Below are positions 51,401 through 55,125 of a stretch of DNA of 60,000 nucleotides, piece after piece. The notes under the pieces are model-generated. The model saw nothing but the letters and a program-made list of their open reading frames with translations, was not told the origin of the DNA and made no database searches. The DNA is taken from contig NC_049986.1 in the NCBI RefSeq assembly GCF_000003815.2, positions 7,591,665 through 7,651,664 of the forward strand, written 5' to 3'. The stretch comes from Branchiostoma floridae. Taxonomy: Eukaryota > Chordata > Leptocardii > Amphioxiformes > Branchiostomatidae. A program made the position numbers and the translations under genes. Positions within the stretch are counted from its first letter, which is position 1, and every line of letters begins with the position of its first letter.

Positions 51401-54039
51401 TTAAAACCACGGCGAACATTTTTCCATTATAGTATGTGACTACAGTCTACGGCACTACCGTGAACTTAAAACCACTGCGAATACTCCATTTTCCCGCTAC
51501 CACGAAAGGTTGAATCGTGTAGGAAGAGCGCCCGTGTAATTTTTCTGACTACTAGTACTACTATATCTGCGCGATTCAACCTCTACTTGGCGAGTACATT
51601 CACAGTAATTGGTGTGACCTTACTTTACTGATAAAAGCAAGACTTCAAAGGGATGGCAATATCCAATTCTACATATACAGTCGTCTATAAGTGACCTCTA
51701 CATAAAACTTGCACACAGTCCTAAATATGTTTTTCTCCCCCTCTGATAGACCCTCCTCAAACAAAGCTCTAGTTAATAGACATGTGTGCTCTGTCCTGGA
51801 TTGTTTGAACGGGTGTTTGCACAGTGTCTATAATCAGATTTACGATCAATCACGGCCAGTCAATTAACTGGGATGCTATAACGGCTTTCTCAATGATCTT
51901 GAGAATGTGGCACTTGAATCCTATCCCCACAGTCTGTTGCCCAGAAACTGAACTCAAAGTGCAAGAAACTCAGAACCTCCAGAGTCCAGGTAGAAAAGGA
52001 ACACACAGACTCAGAGAATGTAGAGTAGAGTGTAGTTCTCCTGTATGCTGAATTTACTGTTAATTCATTTACCTCTGCAGTTTTTTCCCCACCGTATTGT
52101 AAGAGGGGAAAAAAAGGAGATTTTTGTGGTGGTTAAACTTCAAATTCAAACAAATCTAGTGCAACGGAAATACACAATTTGGAAATGCATATTCGTTGGG
52201 CCATGAATTCAAGGTAGACGTGTCTTTATATGGCCTCCTTTGGTCAGTATTGACCATGGTAAATCCTATTTGGTATCACCTCTACTGTTAGCCCTGCAGC
52301 TTTGGCCATAGCTAAACAGTCCTAGAATGACAGTAGAGACTGTCACTGGGAGGTCACTGTGAAACAAAACCAAGTTTAAACTTTTCCAGTATTCCTAAAA
52401 ACAACAACTGACCTAACACACTTTTGCTGTTATCATAGAGATGAGATGTTATCATGACAACTGCTGAGCTGCTAATAAGAATCAGGTCATGTCTGATGCA
52501 TATACATGTAAGGGTAACCGTGGCATCAAATCATGTAGATCTGTTGTTCTTGTCTGATTCATAGGAAGCTCTTGAACAGAAGAAGGGAAGGAAAATCTGA
52601 AAGTTTCTTCCTGTTTCTCCTTCTGTGATTCTAACTAACGATGTAAATGCTTCATCTGACAATGATTCCATAAATGATTTGAACAAAGCCTTTCTTTTTA
52701 AGCTTTTTCCTGCCCTAAACCCCTGTCTTACCATGGTAACTAGAATTTAAGCCAGGACTTGCAGAGAATCTGTTCATCTTAGATATTTAAGTATCCGCTA
52801 GGCTGGCAAACTGTCCCAGCATGACAAAATGTTGTTGTTGTTGTCCTTGTTTATAAACGTCTATTGTTTTGCTAGAGGTGGTCTCTTGGTGCTGAATAAC
52901 ACATGGTTCATTATCTAGTCTATTGTCTCTCAAGGTATTAAGCTCCTGGTGCCTCATGCTTGGAAGTTGCTGGATGTGTTTTAAGGAGAGTGTGTCTTCT
53001 TCTTCTTTCGTTTTGAGGTTACCAACTTCAACTTTCTGAAGACCTTTGTAGCCTATAAACTCATTTTTCACTTGAGCGAAGTGAGGAGTCGTGTAAAGTG
53101 CCTTTCCCAAGCGCACAAGATCGGTGACACGGCATGTCAAATTTGTCCATACTCTCAATGTACTGGGAGAAGGCCATGTACATCTGTTTGTTGATCCTCT
53201 GAAATTATCTCCAGCTAAGGTGGTGATATTAGTGTCTCTACTGACAAAATCCCCAGAGTGCTTATCTAAGGTTCTCTCCAAGACCTGTCAAACGGATTCT
53301 CACATCTCTGCCGGCCCTGTCTAAAAAGTCTGGTGCCCAGGGTACCGCTGTCTGTACAGGGCACTTAGCTTACCGCCCCAGACGGACCCCAATCTGGGAC
53401 ATCTGTGTCTCCCCGGTACCGTTATCACTCTAGACCGTTAGAAAAACCCTCACGAAGAGTACCAAGAACTCACTCTGACTCAAACCATTCTCTGATCCAG
53501 ACTCACTATAAATACCGCTGGAGGCTTGCGGAACTTTGATCTGGGAAAAGCCGCAAACCGCTCCCGGAAAACAAAAACTCAGCCAAGCGAAACGAAAAAG
53601 TTTTCTCCCCTTCCGCGGAAGATGTGCCAAGCTGACAAAATCATAGCGGTTGACCTGGTCGATATACTACACCCATGCGGCTGTAAGCTAAGCTGTGTTT
53701 GACATTGCACACCTAGATGACCAGAGACAAAACAGATCAACAATAGAGTAGTGTTTGGTAAACAATGGGAAAGAAATTTGCAGACGACGGAACTTACCAG
53801 AGCGCCAGTCGGCTTTTCGGGTAGTCCTGTCGCTCCAGGTACCCCAAAGTATAAGGCAGGGAATGCGCCTTATTCCTAGCCAGGATTGCAACAAAAATTG
53901 TCGGCCATTGCATCCTTTCGGGATCCAACGATTCTAGCTGTTCAAAGCTTCCCGAAAGTGTCCAGAATATCGGTGTCAGCAGCAAAATCAAACTAAATCT
54001 TAGCAGTGAAACGTGTACAATCCCCAAAAACGCCGCCAT
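11765..54039 (-). CDS. COLGALT: Procollagen galactosyltransferase (COLGALT/GLT25D family), 12 exons found
   Basis: ER-lumenal enzyme that adds galactose to hydroxylysine in collagen-type domains. Coding exons in order: 54039-53798, [one block not found], 28309-28175, 25118-24914, 23688-23569, 23064-22967, 22225-22119, 21733-21659, 20872-20815, 20145-20018, 16168-15965, 14846-14734, 11901-11765. All have AG/GT borders and every junction that can be tested keeps frame. Domains: N-terminal hydrophobic signal peptide, first glycosyltransferase domain (LARNKAHSLPYTLGYLERQDYP; DxD in MDADN; YSNFWCG), second GT25 domain (GFDEIFVINLKRRPERR; FLSHYKIWEE; DxD in VFEDDIRF; YSYWTLGY; VDEFLPMMF; YPTHYTGE). 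The placed exons give about 539 residues; roughly 70 between ALW and MDADN are missing, consistent with the ~620-residue family. Start ATG 54039 is the first in frame. The C terminus is HGGEL, not RDEL. CERCAM is the other vertebrate relative. Confidence 0.93.
12121..12505. mobile_element. Fold-back element with 5-bp target duplication and internal subrepeats
   Basis: Ends CAGGGGTGCC and GGCACCCCTG; arms continue with ACAAACCTTATGAAATTCGTACA and its complement at the other end. Flanks are ATAGA at 12116-12120 and 12506-12510. The left half is built of ~29-bp subrepeats containing AATCACTATG and ACGAATCTTATG. Inserted in the last COLGALT intron. Confidence 0.8.
12511..13574. other. COLGALT intron DNA, nothing recognised
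   Basis: No delimited repeats or conserved frames seen. Confidence 0.4.
13583..13922. mobile_element. hAT-type MITE with perfect 8-bp target duplication
   Basis: Ends CAGGGCTTTAGCCAGC and GCTGGCTAGAGCCCTG, flanked by GCATGGAT at 13575-13582 and 13923-13930. 340 bp, non-coding, with many CCGTCA / TGACGG motifs inside. Confidence 0.92.
14164..14338. mobile_element. Mariner-type MITE
   Basis: About 45-bp inverted ends, right end read outward CGAGGGTGCTTCAGAAAGTG, flanked by TA at 14162-14163 and 14339-14340. 175 bp, almost a pure hairpin, no transposase. Confidence 0.85.
14734..14846 (-). CDS. COLGALT: COLGALT exon, YPTHYTGEANYITDT
   Basis: Reads KHYMYAFEPRNLKAFSAEP, then LMIYPTHYTGEANYITDT, the conserved end of the GT25 domain. 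Borders acag / gtgagt. Confidence 0.92.
15557..15955. mobile_element. MITE with 34-bp perfect inverted repeats next to a splice donor
   Basis: ATACACCTTTCTCACGCGGC... at 15557-15590 is exactly complementary to 15922-15955. The right end stops 9 nt from the GT donor of the COLGALT exon 15965-16168. Interior AT-rich. Confidence 0.88.
15965..16168 (-). CDS. COLGALT: COLGALT exon, YVGRKRM to FDDHP
   Basis: Reads YVGRKRMQLEGEHWVLG, TYSYWTLGYMITWRGAKKLL and MIPVDEFLPMMFDDHP. The donor gtaagt at 15964 lies 9 nt from the end of a MITE (15557-15955). Confidence 0.93.
16170..17178. other. COLGALT intron DNA, nothing recognised
   Basis: Unique-looking AT-rich sequence; no terminal repeats or homologous frames seen. 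Confidence 0.4.
17182..17886. mobile_element. Harbinger-type MITE, copy 2, split by a hAT-type insertion
   Basis: Left part starts GGTCATACCAATTTAAT at 17182; the right end GTGTGGCC is at 17426-17433 and again at 17879-17886 because a second element sits between. With that element removed, the flanks are TTG on both sides (17179-17181 and 17887-17889). Same family as 6131-7028. Confidence 0.8.
17434..17878. mobile_element. hAT-type MITE (TAGGGSTGGG family), copy 1
   Basis: Ends TAGGGGTGGGTACCG and CGGTACCCAGCCCTA; 8-bp target duplication GTGTGGCC at 17426-17433 and 17879-17886. 445 bp, rich in AGGTCCAGGTCCGG motifs. Copy 2 is at 35081-35513. Confidence 0.92.
17890..18741. other. COLGALT intron DNA, nothing recognised
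   Basis: No structure seen beyond low-complexity AT stretches. Confidence 0.35.
18742..19322. mobile_element. Inverted-repeat element CAGGGGTTTTTCT with minisatellite
   Basis: CAGGGGTTTTTCT at 18742 is mirrored by AAGAAAAACCCCTG ending at 19322. About 581 bp, no clear target duplication. It holds the 14-bp minisatellite at 18770-18835. Confidence 0.6.
18770..18835. repeat. 14-bp minisatellite
   Basis: 4.7 copies of GACTTTGAGTGGAC with single-base variants, adjacent to the left end of the inverted-repeat element. Confidence 0.85.
19545..19914. repeat. Fold-back arms enclosing a TA-MITE
   Basis: The ~55-bp arm 19545-19599 (GATCCCACTGCATGCTGGGA...) pairs with 19859-19914 at roughly 80 percent identity. 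Between the arms lies the TA-MITE 19611-19831, apparently a nested insertion. Confidence 0.7.
19611..19831. mobile_element. TA-MITE, TACTGTAAATGCA family (copy)
   Basis: Ends TACTGAAAATGCAG and TGCATTTACAGTA; inner blocks TTTTAAGTTTGCG and AACTTAAAAC repeat in both orientations. Family of short Tc1/mariner-like MITEs flanked by TA, with at least eight copies in this window. Confidence 0.8.
20018..20145 (-). CDS. COLGALT: COLGALT exon with second DxD motif
   Basis: Reads IVEKNLDWVLVFEDDIRF, EPFFKRRMYKMLNEIEEI and RLDWDL. EDD is the catalytic DxD of the C-terminal GT25 domain. Confidence 0.92.
20815..20872 (-). CDS. COLGALT: COLGALT micro-exon, GEIGCFLSHYKIWEE
   Basis: 58 nt, too short to find by length. 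Reads SMTMGEIGCFLSHYKIWEE, the very conserved GE(I/V/L)GCFLSHY block of GT25 enzymes. Borders cag / gtaag. Confidence 0.92.
21067..21537. mobile_element. Inverted-repeat element GAGAATAATAGACC with nested hAT-like element
   Basis: GAGAATAATAGACCACATTC at 21067 is mirrored at the right by GGGTCTATTATTCTC ending 21537; the arms extend ~40 bp to GGCGGCCATTTT-type sequence. The element at 21235-21487 lies inside. Confidence 0.75.
21235..21487 (-). mobile_element. hAT-like MITE, CAGGGTTGTAGCC
   Basis: Ends CAGGGTTGTAGCCAGC and GCTGGCTACAACCCTG, 253 bp. Read on minus it shares CTCACAGAGGACGGAAT with copies near 11617 and 25564. No target duplication is preserved. Confidence 0.75.
21659..21733 (-). 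CDS. COLGALT: COLGALT exon, VLPEYKDPWADR
   Basis: 75 nt. Reads LTLNASVLKKMGVTVLPEY, then KDPWADR with split first and last codons that fit neighbouring phases. NAS is a potential N-glycosylation sequon. Confidence 0.88.
22119..22225 (-). CDS. COLGALT: COLGALT exon, IFVINLKRRPERR
   Basis: Reads IFVINLKRRPERRKRM, then LDFKLMEAVDG, the start of the GT25 domain (INLxRRxxRR motif). Borders cag / gtaag. Confidence 0.92.
22340..22866. repeat. ACAGTCAAACCTGT-family repeat interrupted by a Harbinger MITE
   Basis: Left part has GTGGCCATGGTGGCCGC; right part reads GGTGGCCGCTAATACAGGTTTGACTGTA to 22866 in two overlapping pieces. The MITE 22399-22767 splits it. Confidence 0.65.
22399..22767. mobile_element. 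Harbinger-type MITE, GGCCTAGGAAAA family
   Basis: Ends GGCCTAGGAAAAAAAATG and its complement at the right; TTA at 22396-22398 and 22768-22770. 369 bp, poly(A)/poly(T)-rich interior with CTACCTACCGACCCTA. Confidence 0.85.
22967..23064 (-). CDS. COLGALT: COLGALT exon linking the two transferase domains
   Basis: Reads SHDTPEGYVFDPLVPSAY, then NKTTTKMGFDE. KMGFDE is the conserved entrance to the second (GT25) domain. NKT is a possible N-glycosylation site. Confidence 0.9.
23139..23355. repeat. Dispersed palindromic repeat, copy 1
   Basis: Shares GGGTTCTAGAGCGCTC, TTCGATGACAAC and TGTTGGAACGCCTG with 58605-58822. Inside, ATTAAGGAATGGGTTC pairs with GAACCTATTCCTTAAT. Confidence 0.75.
23569..23688 (-). 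CDS. COLGALT: COLGALT exon, MEMFIMNTEEFGYLP
   Basis: Completes the split Gly codon, then reads MEMFIMNTEEFGYLPSAL and HDEETLKFKQILLDQM. Borders tctag / gtaag; 120 nt. Confidence 0.88.
24594..24835. repeat. Tandem duplication, ~122-bp units
   Basis: Two units (24594-24712 and 24719-24835) share AACAAAAAG, GCAGTACCTCCTAA, TAGGAGGCAACTGT and CATAACA in order. It is followed directly by COLGALT exon 24914-25118. Confidence 0.8.
24914..25118 (-). CDS. COLGALT: COLGALT exon GYYMRTDEY to SARTS
   Basis: Reads GYYMRTDEYMPTIERKRRG, FPVPMVHSTYLVDLR and EDDIIQFAWSARTS, matching the conserved GYY / VPMVHST / DDII blocks. Phase 0 in, one base carried over. Confidence 0.92.
25315..25653 (+). mobile_element. 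Degraded hAT-like element
   Basis: The right end GCTAGCTAGAACCCTG and internal GTCACAGAGGATGGAATGGG match the 11427 and 21235 copies. The left end is uncertain. Confidence 0.45.
25655..26448. other. COLGALT intron DNA, nothing recognised
   Basis: No coding or repeat structure could be supported. Confidence 0.35.
26453..26933. mobile_element. TTAA-flanked DNA element (piggyBac/Kolobok type)
   Basis: Ends GGTCTCATTGATG and CATCAATGAGACC, flanked by TTAA at 26449-26452 and 26934-26937. 481 bp, non-coding; no transposase to decide between the superfamilies. Confidence 0.85.
27384..27455 (+). mobile_element. Possible tRNA-derived SINE head
   Basis: GTAGTCCAGCGGTTATCC resembles a box A region, and GGGAGTTTGATACTGGC a degenerate box B at tRNA spacing. 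No cloverleaf; weak evidence. Confidence 0.35.
27567..27700. repeat. ACAGTCAAACCTGT-family repeat, fragment
   Basis: Starts ACAGTGAAACTTGTTTAAGAAGACCACC; shares GGACCA and AAGTGGTCG with other members. Confidence 0.55.
28175..28309 (-). CDS. COLGALT: COLGALT exon with first DxD motif
   Basis: Reads CMDADNLVTNPRTLKLLI, IIAPMLESSTAYSNFWCGM and TEK. DAD is the metal/UDP-binding DxD of the N-terminal transferase domain. Phase 0 at both ends; 135 nt. The preceding exon (ATDHN... to ADYLL in relatives) was not found. Confidence 0.92.
28378..28696. mobile_element. CAGGG-ended element with 5-bp target duplication
   Basis: Ends CAGGGCTCGAAATAC and GTATTTCGAGCCCTG; AACTA at 28373-28377 and 28697-28701. 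319 bp with repeated GTGCAGGTA motifs next to both ends. Confidence 0.82.
29160..29498 (+). repeat. GTCTGTGT microrepeat and dispersed repeat start
   Basis: GTGTGTCT-type simple repeat at 29170-29202, followed by sequence related to 33480-33640 (TTTGGTA(G/T)GTGGGTAG, TACTGCAGCAGAAC, GACATGCT). Confidence 0.65.
29499..30118 (+). repeat. ~248-bp tandem repeat, about 2.5 copies
   Basis: Units begin at 29499, 29744 and 29995, each with GTTGAYGGATCGTCATGATTT, TTTGCATAATTAATG and ATCCACTGCATT. The third unit has an internal deletion. The 29160-29498 stretch upstream may be the same element's start. Confidence 0.88.
30509..30703. mobile_element. TA-MITE, TACTGTAAATGCA family (copy)
   Basis: Complete: TACTGTAAATGCAGAAATG at the left, AAATGCATTTACAGTA at the right, TA at both ends. 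195 bp. Confidence 0.88.
30704..31076. other. COLGALT intron DNA, nothing recognised
   Basis: No feature supported. Confidence 0.3.
31077..31216. repeat. ACAGTCAAACCTGT-family repeat, fragment
   Basis: Contains AGACCACTAGG, AAGTGGTCACTATAGACAGG and GGCCAGGTGGTCTTTATG, matching other members; ends missing. Confidence 0.55.
31918..32033. mobile_element. TA-MITE family, right-half fragment
   Basis: Contains CAGTCTATGGTGTTACC, ACGAACTTAAAACCACCGCG and the complete right end AAATGCATTTACAGTA; the left half is missing. Confidence 0.75.
32255..32400 (+). mobile_element. Truncated TAGGGSTGGG-family hAT-type MITE
   Basis: TAGGGATGGATACC followed by AGAAAATTCAGGTCCAAG and CAATGGTCCATTTTGC matches the left part of 17434 and 35081; the right end is absent. 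Confidence 0.6.
32879..33033. mobile_element. TA-MITE family, fragment
   Basis: GGTGGTTTTAAGTTTGCGGT, TGCGGAAACCGCGAAC and the end TTCTGCATTTACAGTA; opposite orientation to 30509, left end missing. Confidence 0.75.
33395..33640 (+). repeat. (GT)n microsatellite inside a dispersed repeat
   Basis: TG dinucleotides run from about 33438 to 33476. The flanks are related to 29160-29400 (CAGAACC, GGTATGTGGGTAG, TACTGCAGCAGAACAT). A short hairpin CCTCCATGAAAAATGGAGG precedes it. Confidence 0.8.
33645..34083. other. COLGALT intron DNA, nothing recognised
   Basis: No supported feature. Confidence 0.3.
34087..34456. mobile_element. Harbinger-type MITE, copy 3 (370 bp)
   Basis: Ends GGCCACACCAATTTAATTTC and its exact-looking complement; TTA at 34084-34086 and 34457-34459. 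This is the best preserved copy and shows the ~28-bp terminal repeat clearly. Confidence 0.9.
34999..35529. repeat. TAGCCTGG fold-back interrupted by a hAT-type MITE
   Basis: TAGCCTGGTTACCAAACCCC at 35001 pairs with GGGGTATGGTATCCAG ... GGCTA, whose last bases were displaced to 35522-35527 by the element 35081-35513. Same family as 7738-7842. Confidence 0.8.
35081..35513. mobile_element. hAT-type MITE (TAGGGSTGGG family), copy 2
   Basis: Ends TAGGGCTGGGTACCGG and CCGATACCCAGCCCTA; perfect 8-bp duplication GTATCCAG at 35073-35080 and 35514-35521. 433 bp. Closely similar to 17434-17878 over the full length. Confidence 0.93.
35666..35762 (+). mobile_element. Possible tRNA-derived SINE head
   Basis: TGGCATAGTGGTTTCC matches box A; CAGACTCGAATACC is near box B at a longer spacing. 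A fragment only. Confidence 0.4.
36034..36194. repeat. 82-bp tandem duplication
   Basis: GTAATGCTGTATGA...TTGGGAGGTTATCACAAACC...ACAAACATTTAA occurs at 36034-36107 and 36116-36194, nearly identical, so recent. It ends 60 bp from the pogo-like insertion. Confidence 0.9.
36256..36350. repeat. Left terminal inverted repeat and subterminal repeats of the pogo-like element
   Basis: CTCTCACCTCTCAAATAAAC followed by the palindrome ACGTACCGGTACGT and two further GTAC-TTATT blocks (near 36318 and 36335). These are probably the transposase binding sites. Confidence 0.8.
37419..37822 (+). CDS. Transposase exon 1, DNA-binding region
   Basis: 134 codons plus two bases. Rich in Lys/Arg; contains KYDLGKRCFEFKKQYDEEAA, KVGYLARTVREAYPSL and KQVVRRALQEYEKK, suggesting helix-turn-helix segments. 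The tail KKQYRQPGGGRKQ resembles an AT-hook. Confidence 0.8.
37419..41168 (+). CDS. Pogo-like (DDE_1-type) transposase, two exons, 784 aa
   Basis: Exons 37419-37822 and 39218-41168 (GTAAAT / TTAACAG borders, Trp codon split TG|G) join to one open frame with no stop. Start ATG 37419 opens MSSSDRGKKRKKVSL. Residues ~14-120 are basic and helical, a likely DNA-binding HTH region. Residues ~170-410 look like an RNase-H-fold DDE core: NGDQMPL (Asp 242), YILDDYSVHV (Asp 356/357) and GGGITGDVQVND (Asp 387/392) followed by HPLKVAYRRRE, in the order and spacing of pogo/Tigger enzymes (D-D-D). Then an acidic stretch (SEDEDEEEDEG), a Ser/Pro-rich linker and a C-terminal ~85-residue beta-rich module (DDHVLVKF to YYYKFVDI). 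Larger than typical pogo transposases (about 500 aa). No host function is indicated. Family naming below superfamily level is not possible here. Confidence 0.85.
39218..41168 (+). CDS. Transposase exon 2, catalytic core and C-terminal module
   Basis: Carries the whole DDE core, the acidic and Ser/Pro linkers and the terminal module; stop TGA 41166-41168. The 1,395-bp intron before it (37823-39217) holds nothing else recognised. Confidence 0.85.
41345..41703 (+). repeat. 86-bp direct repeat in the 3' part of the pogo-like element
   Basis: 41345-41430 and 41618-41703 differ at one position (CTCAGAGG / CTGAGAGG). They share TGTTAGTGCAGTGTTTGTC, TGGACCATGTCCTTCTCC and GGAAGCGCTGTCGT. Weaker similarity before and after each copy suggests a ~275-bp tandem duplication in which only this block has stayed identical. 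Confidence 0.9.
42003..42101. repeat. Right terminal repeat with four GGGGGTAC subterminal motifs
   Basis: Four same-direction blocks (GGGGGTACTTTTATTCC, GGGGGTACTTTTATTAG, GGGGGTACTTATATTCC, GGGGGTACTTCTATTTG), the last merging into the 17-bp inverted end. Confidence 0.88.
42367..42912. mobile_element. TA-MITE family copy, split by another element
   Basis: Left half from ATACTGTAAATGCAGAAATG at ~42369; right half CGAACTTAAAACC...TTAAATGCATTTATTGTA at 42825-42912. The CAGGG-ended element 42463-42789 lies between. Confidence 0.82.
42463..42789. mobile_element. CAGG-ended element with 5-bp target duplication, nested
   Basis: Ends CAGGGTTGAACAAGTT and GACTTGTTTATTCCTG; TATTC at 42458-42462 and 42790-42794. 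327 bp with repeated ACTTGCCCGA motifs. Insertion in the TA-MITE confirms its borders. Confidence 0.85.
42989..43495. mobile_element. TTAA-type MITE, GGGACATAATGTA ends
   Basis: Ends GGGACATAATGTA and TACATTATGTCCC; right flank TTAA (43496-43499), left flank TTAAA, so the TTAA duplication has one extra A. 507 bp with a GC-rich core. Confidence 0.75.
43525..43624. other. Assembly gap, 100 N
   Basis: Exactly 100 N, the conventional length for a gap of unknown size, in the COLGALT intron that should contain the missing coding exon(s). Confidence 1.
43625..45339. other. COLGALT intron DNA, little recognised
   Basis: Contains a short TAGCCTGGGTACC fold-back at 44336-44415 and an (AATA)n run at 44875-44896. 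No coding homology. Confidence 0.45.
45340..45549. mobile_element. TA-MITE, TACTGTAAATGCA family (copy)
   Basis: Starts TACTGTAAATACATCTAAG, ends TTCTGCATTTACAGTA. Reverse orientation to 30509. 210 bp, complete. Confidence 0.87.
46112..47462 (+). repeat. Six interspersed copies of GGGGTACGGACGGGACA
   Basis: Copies at 46112-46129, 46493-46510, 47249-47266, 47271-47288, 47289-47305 and 47445-47462, identical over 17 bases and all in one direction, in otherwise unrelated AT-rich DNA within the 45930-48056 element. Confidence 0.95.
46708..46971 (-). pseudogene. Fragment of a transposon-linked protein (RKALP.TP.RR type)
   Basis: Reads TRTKQALPETPRRKAKVLER, PVKSPTQNKILEKKGVLV and ESRRNLQICQEIADSL. 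Such ALPxTPxRR...L..SP repeats occur in uncharacterised, mobile-element-associated proteins of marine invertebrates (from memory). No start or downstream exons identified. Confidence 0.4.
48125..48500. mobile_element. Degraded hAT-like element
   Basis: Left end CAGGGTTCCAGGCTTCC and right end GCACTAGCTAGAACCCTA are weakly complementary; no target duplication. Related to the fragment at 25149. Confidence 0.5.
48501..49165. other. COLGALT intron DNA, nothing recognised
   Basis: A short palindrome AACCTCCTTGGTGCAC / GTGCACCAAAGGAGGTT at 49062-49118 is the only structure noted. Confidence 0.45.
49172..49380 (+). mobile_element. 5S-rRNA-derived SINE
   Basis: 49172-49292 is 5S-rRNA-like: CTCGATCTCGGAAGTTAAGC, TAGTACTTGGATGGGAGACC and GCTGTAGCCT are the internal promoter and 3' landmarks of 5S genes, but many other bases differ. 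It is followed by a GC-rich block with TCTTCCGGGAGGGACGTAAA and GGTCCCGTGCTCGAGG resembling conserved SINE core domains. Not a functional 5S gene. Confidence 0.82.
49381..51329. other. COLGALT intron DNA, nothing recognised
   Basis: About 1.9 kb without terminal repeats, tandem arrays or homologous frames that I could support. Confidence 0.35.
51329..51607. mobile_element. TA-MITE family copy with a 74-bp palindromic insert
   Basis: TTTACTGTAAATGCAGAAATG to GTACATTCACAGTA. Before the right end a mini fold-back (GGTTGAATCGT at 51508, GCGATTCAACC ending 51581) interrupts the family sequence; its own target duplication is unclear. Confidence 0.72.
51608..53060. other. COLGALT intron DNA, little recognised
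   Basis: Begins with a short piece of the GTGACC-type repeat near 51680. No convincing coding sequence, although long chance frames exist. Confidence 0.35.
53062..53160 (-). mobile_element. tRNA-SINE fragment
   Basis: CACTTGAGCGAAGTGAGGA and GTAAAGTGCCTTTCCCAA match the SINE at 838-890 (same strand as 505-966); the remainder is lost. Confidence 0.6.
53798..54039 (-). CDS. COLGALT: COLGALT first coding exon, signal peptide
   Basis: ATG at 54039-54037 sits in AAGATGGCGGCG, the first in-frame ATG. A hydrophobic segment over residues ~5-27 suits ER targeting. It then reads PTIFVAILARNKAHSLPYTL and ERQDYPKSRLALW, the conserved family start. Donor gtaag at 53797; the Trp codon is split TG|. Confidence 0.93.
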
Positions 54040-54330
54040 CTTTTTAGACTCTGCCACTATCTTTCTCGGGGTGTCCTGACCTCTATTTATATCTGAGTTC
54101 CATCTGCGTATATACTTTACTTAAGATCAATTTTAAACTAGAAATAATAAATATATACTGAAAAGGAGCTGAAAATTAGAATTTCATGCTCATTAGGTAA
54201 TGTTGAAAATTTAACATTTACCCCGAATATCTGAATAGAATATTCAGGCGCCGCCCGAGAAATGCATTGTGGGATTCTATGACGTCTTCGAAATTTGTAT
54301 TATCATAATTTATGCATCCTTCATTGGGAC
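54040..54330. promoter_or_regulatory. Divergent (bidirectional) promoter of COLGALT and PRRC2
   Basis: About 0.25 kb separates the COLGALT start (-) from the PRRC2 leader exon (+). It contains GCATTGTGGGA (ZNF143/STAF core in reverse, 54264-54274), TGACGTC (CREB/ATF half site, 54280-54286), and CGCCATCTT YY1-type sites on both sides (54031-54041 over the COLGALT ATG; 54329-54337 in the PRRC2 leader). No TATA box was seen in either direction. Motif calls are by eye. Confidence 0.65.
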
Positions 54331-54451
54331 GCCATCTTGGTTCGCCAACGTAGAGAAAAGACTGAAAGAAAATCCAGTGCCATCCTTGGATAATTCGACG
54401 GTATCCGCCGTAAATTGTCTCTCAGACATAAACCCAGAAGAACGGGCCGAG
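54290..54451 (+). other. PRRC2 non-coding first exon (5' UTR)
   Basis: Ends in a strong donor CCGAG|GTAAGG at 54452. The sequence before it is GC-richer than the intron and lies directly opposite COLGALT. The 5' limit is guessed; joined to the acceptor at 59220-59221 it gives a leader upstream of the ATG at 59279. Confidence 0.55.
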
Positions 54452-55050
54452 GTAAGGCTGAAGATTTTGTGACATTTTGAAGTATTTTTTTGTCAAAGAA
54501 CCTGTTATTTGACAGACATCGTTCTCGACACAAAGCCGTCGGATTTTCGGCCTTGGGTGGAGAACCGATCGTAAAGATTGATTGTTTAGGTCAAACTATT
54601 GGATATGTATGCTTTTAGAGGACATTTGTTGACTTAGAAGGATGCAACAAGTCGGTTGTGTAACGTCTGGTTGTTCTGCGGAACTTAGAGGAAACGTTAT
54701 TTCGACAGGAAGCAACTGTGCCCGATGAGGTCACTTGATCAATCGTCCTGATCGGCTTCTAGTTAATGAGCCAGAAGTGAACCTGTTGTGGTCTTCAGAT
54801 TTTCTCGCCCAAAACTTTTTCCATAAAGCACATAACTTATCTGTCACTAAGAGCTCTTGTTGTCATTCCAGAAAACCAGATGACGCATTTGATAAAAATA
54901 TACAGTATCAATATTATGAGGCGACGGGCGCGTCGAATTTCTCAGCTACAAAAATATTTTCCAAATTGTCTTCAGTCTGAATTGTCTTACAACCTTTCTT
55001 ATTGGACATCTGAAATTGTCTTCATTCATAGTTAGAGTATAAAAGACCTG
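54452..55050. other. PRRC2 intron 1, first part, nothing recognised
   Basis: CpG-containing unique DNA after the promoter; no repeats delimited. Confidence 0.35.
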
Positions 55051-55059
55051 TTTCTTGCA

Positions 55060-55125
55060 GATCACTTCAGTGTCACTGACGAAGGAAAGTGGATTCTTTC
55101 CGAAACGTCTGACCGTTTCAAAACC
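55060..55125 (+). ncRNA. Possible hammerhead-ribozyme-like core in a retroelement remnant
   Basis: CTGACGA (55076-55082), a hairpin GGAAA/TTTCC (55084-55101) and GAAA (55102-55105) follow in the order of the hammerhead catalytic core. GAAAC can pair with GTTTC at 55115-55119. A convincing stem I was not found. Penelope-like elements are known to carry hammerheads, so a degenerate copy is possible. Confidence 0.3.

Noticed and set aside
52787-53281. A 164-codon open frame on the minus strand
   Set aside because: Part of it overlaps a SINE fragment, no family motif is visible, composition looks random, and it does not fit COLGALT phases.
54055-54057. GTG as an upstream COLGALT start
   Set aside because: A non-ATG start is unlikely in a nuclear animal gene; the in-frame ATG at 54039 gives a normal signal peptide.
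54269-54472. 67-codon frame as the PRRC2 N terminus
   Set aside because: PRRC2 proteins begin at the conserved MSExSG, found at 59279; the upstream frame does not join in frame and begins with a non-conserved hydrophobic stretch.
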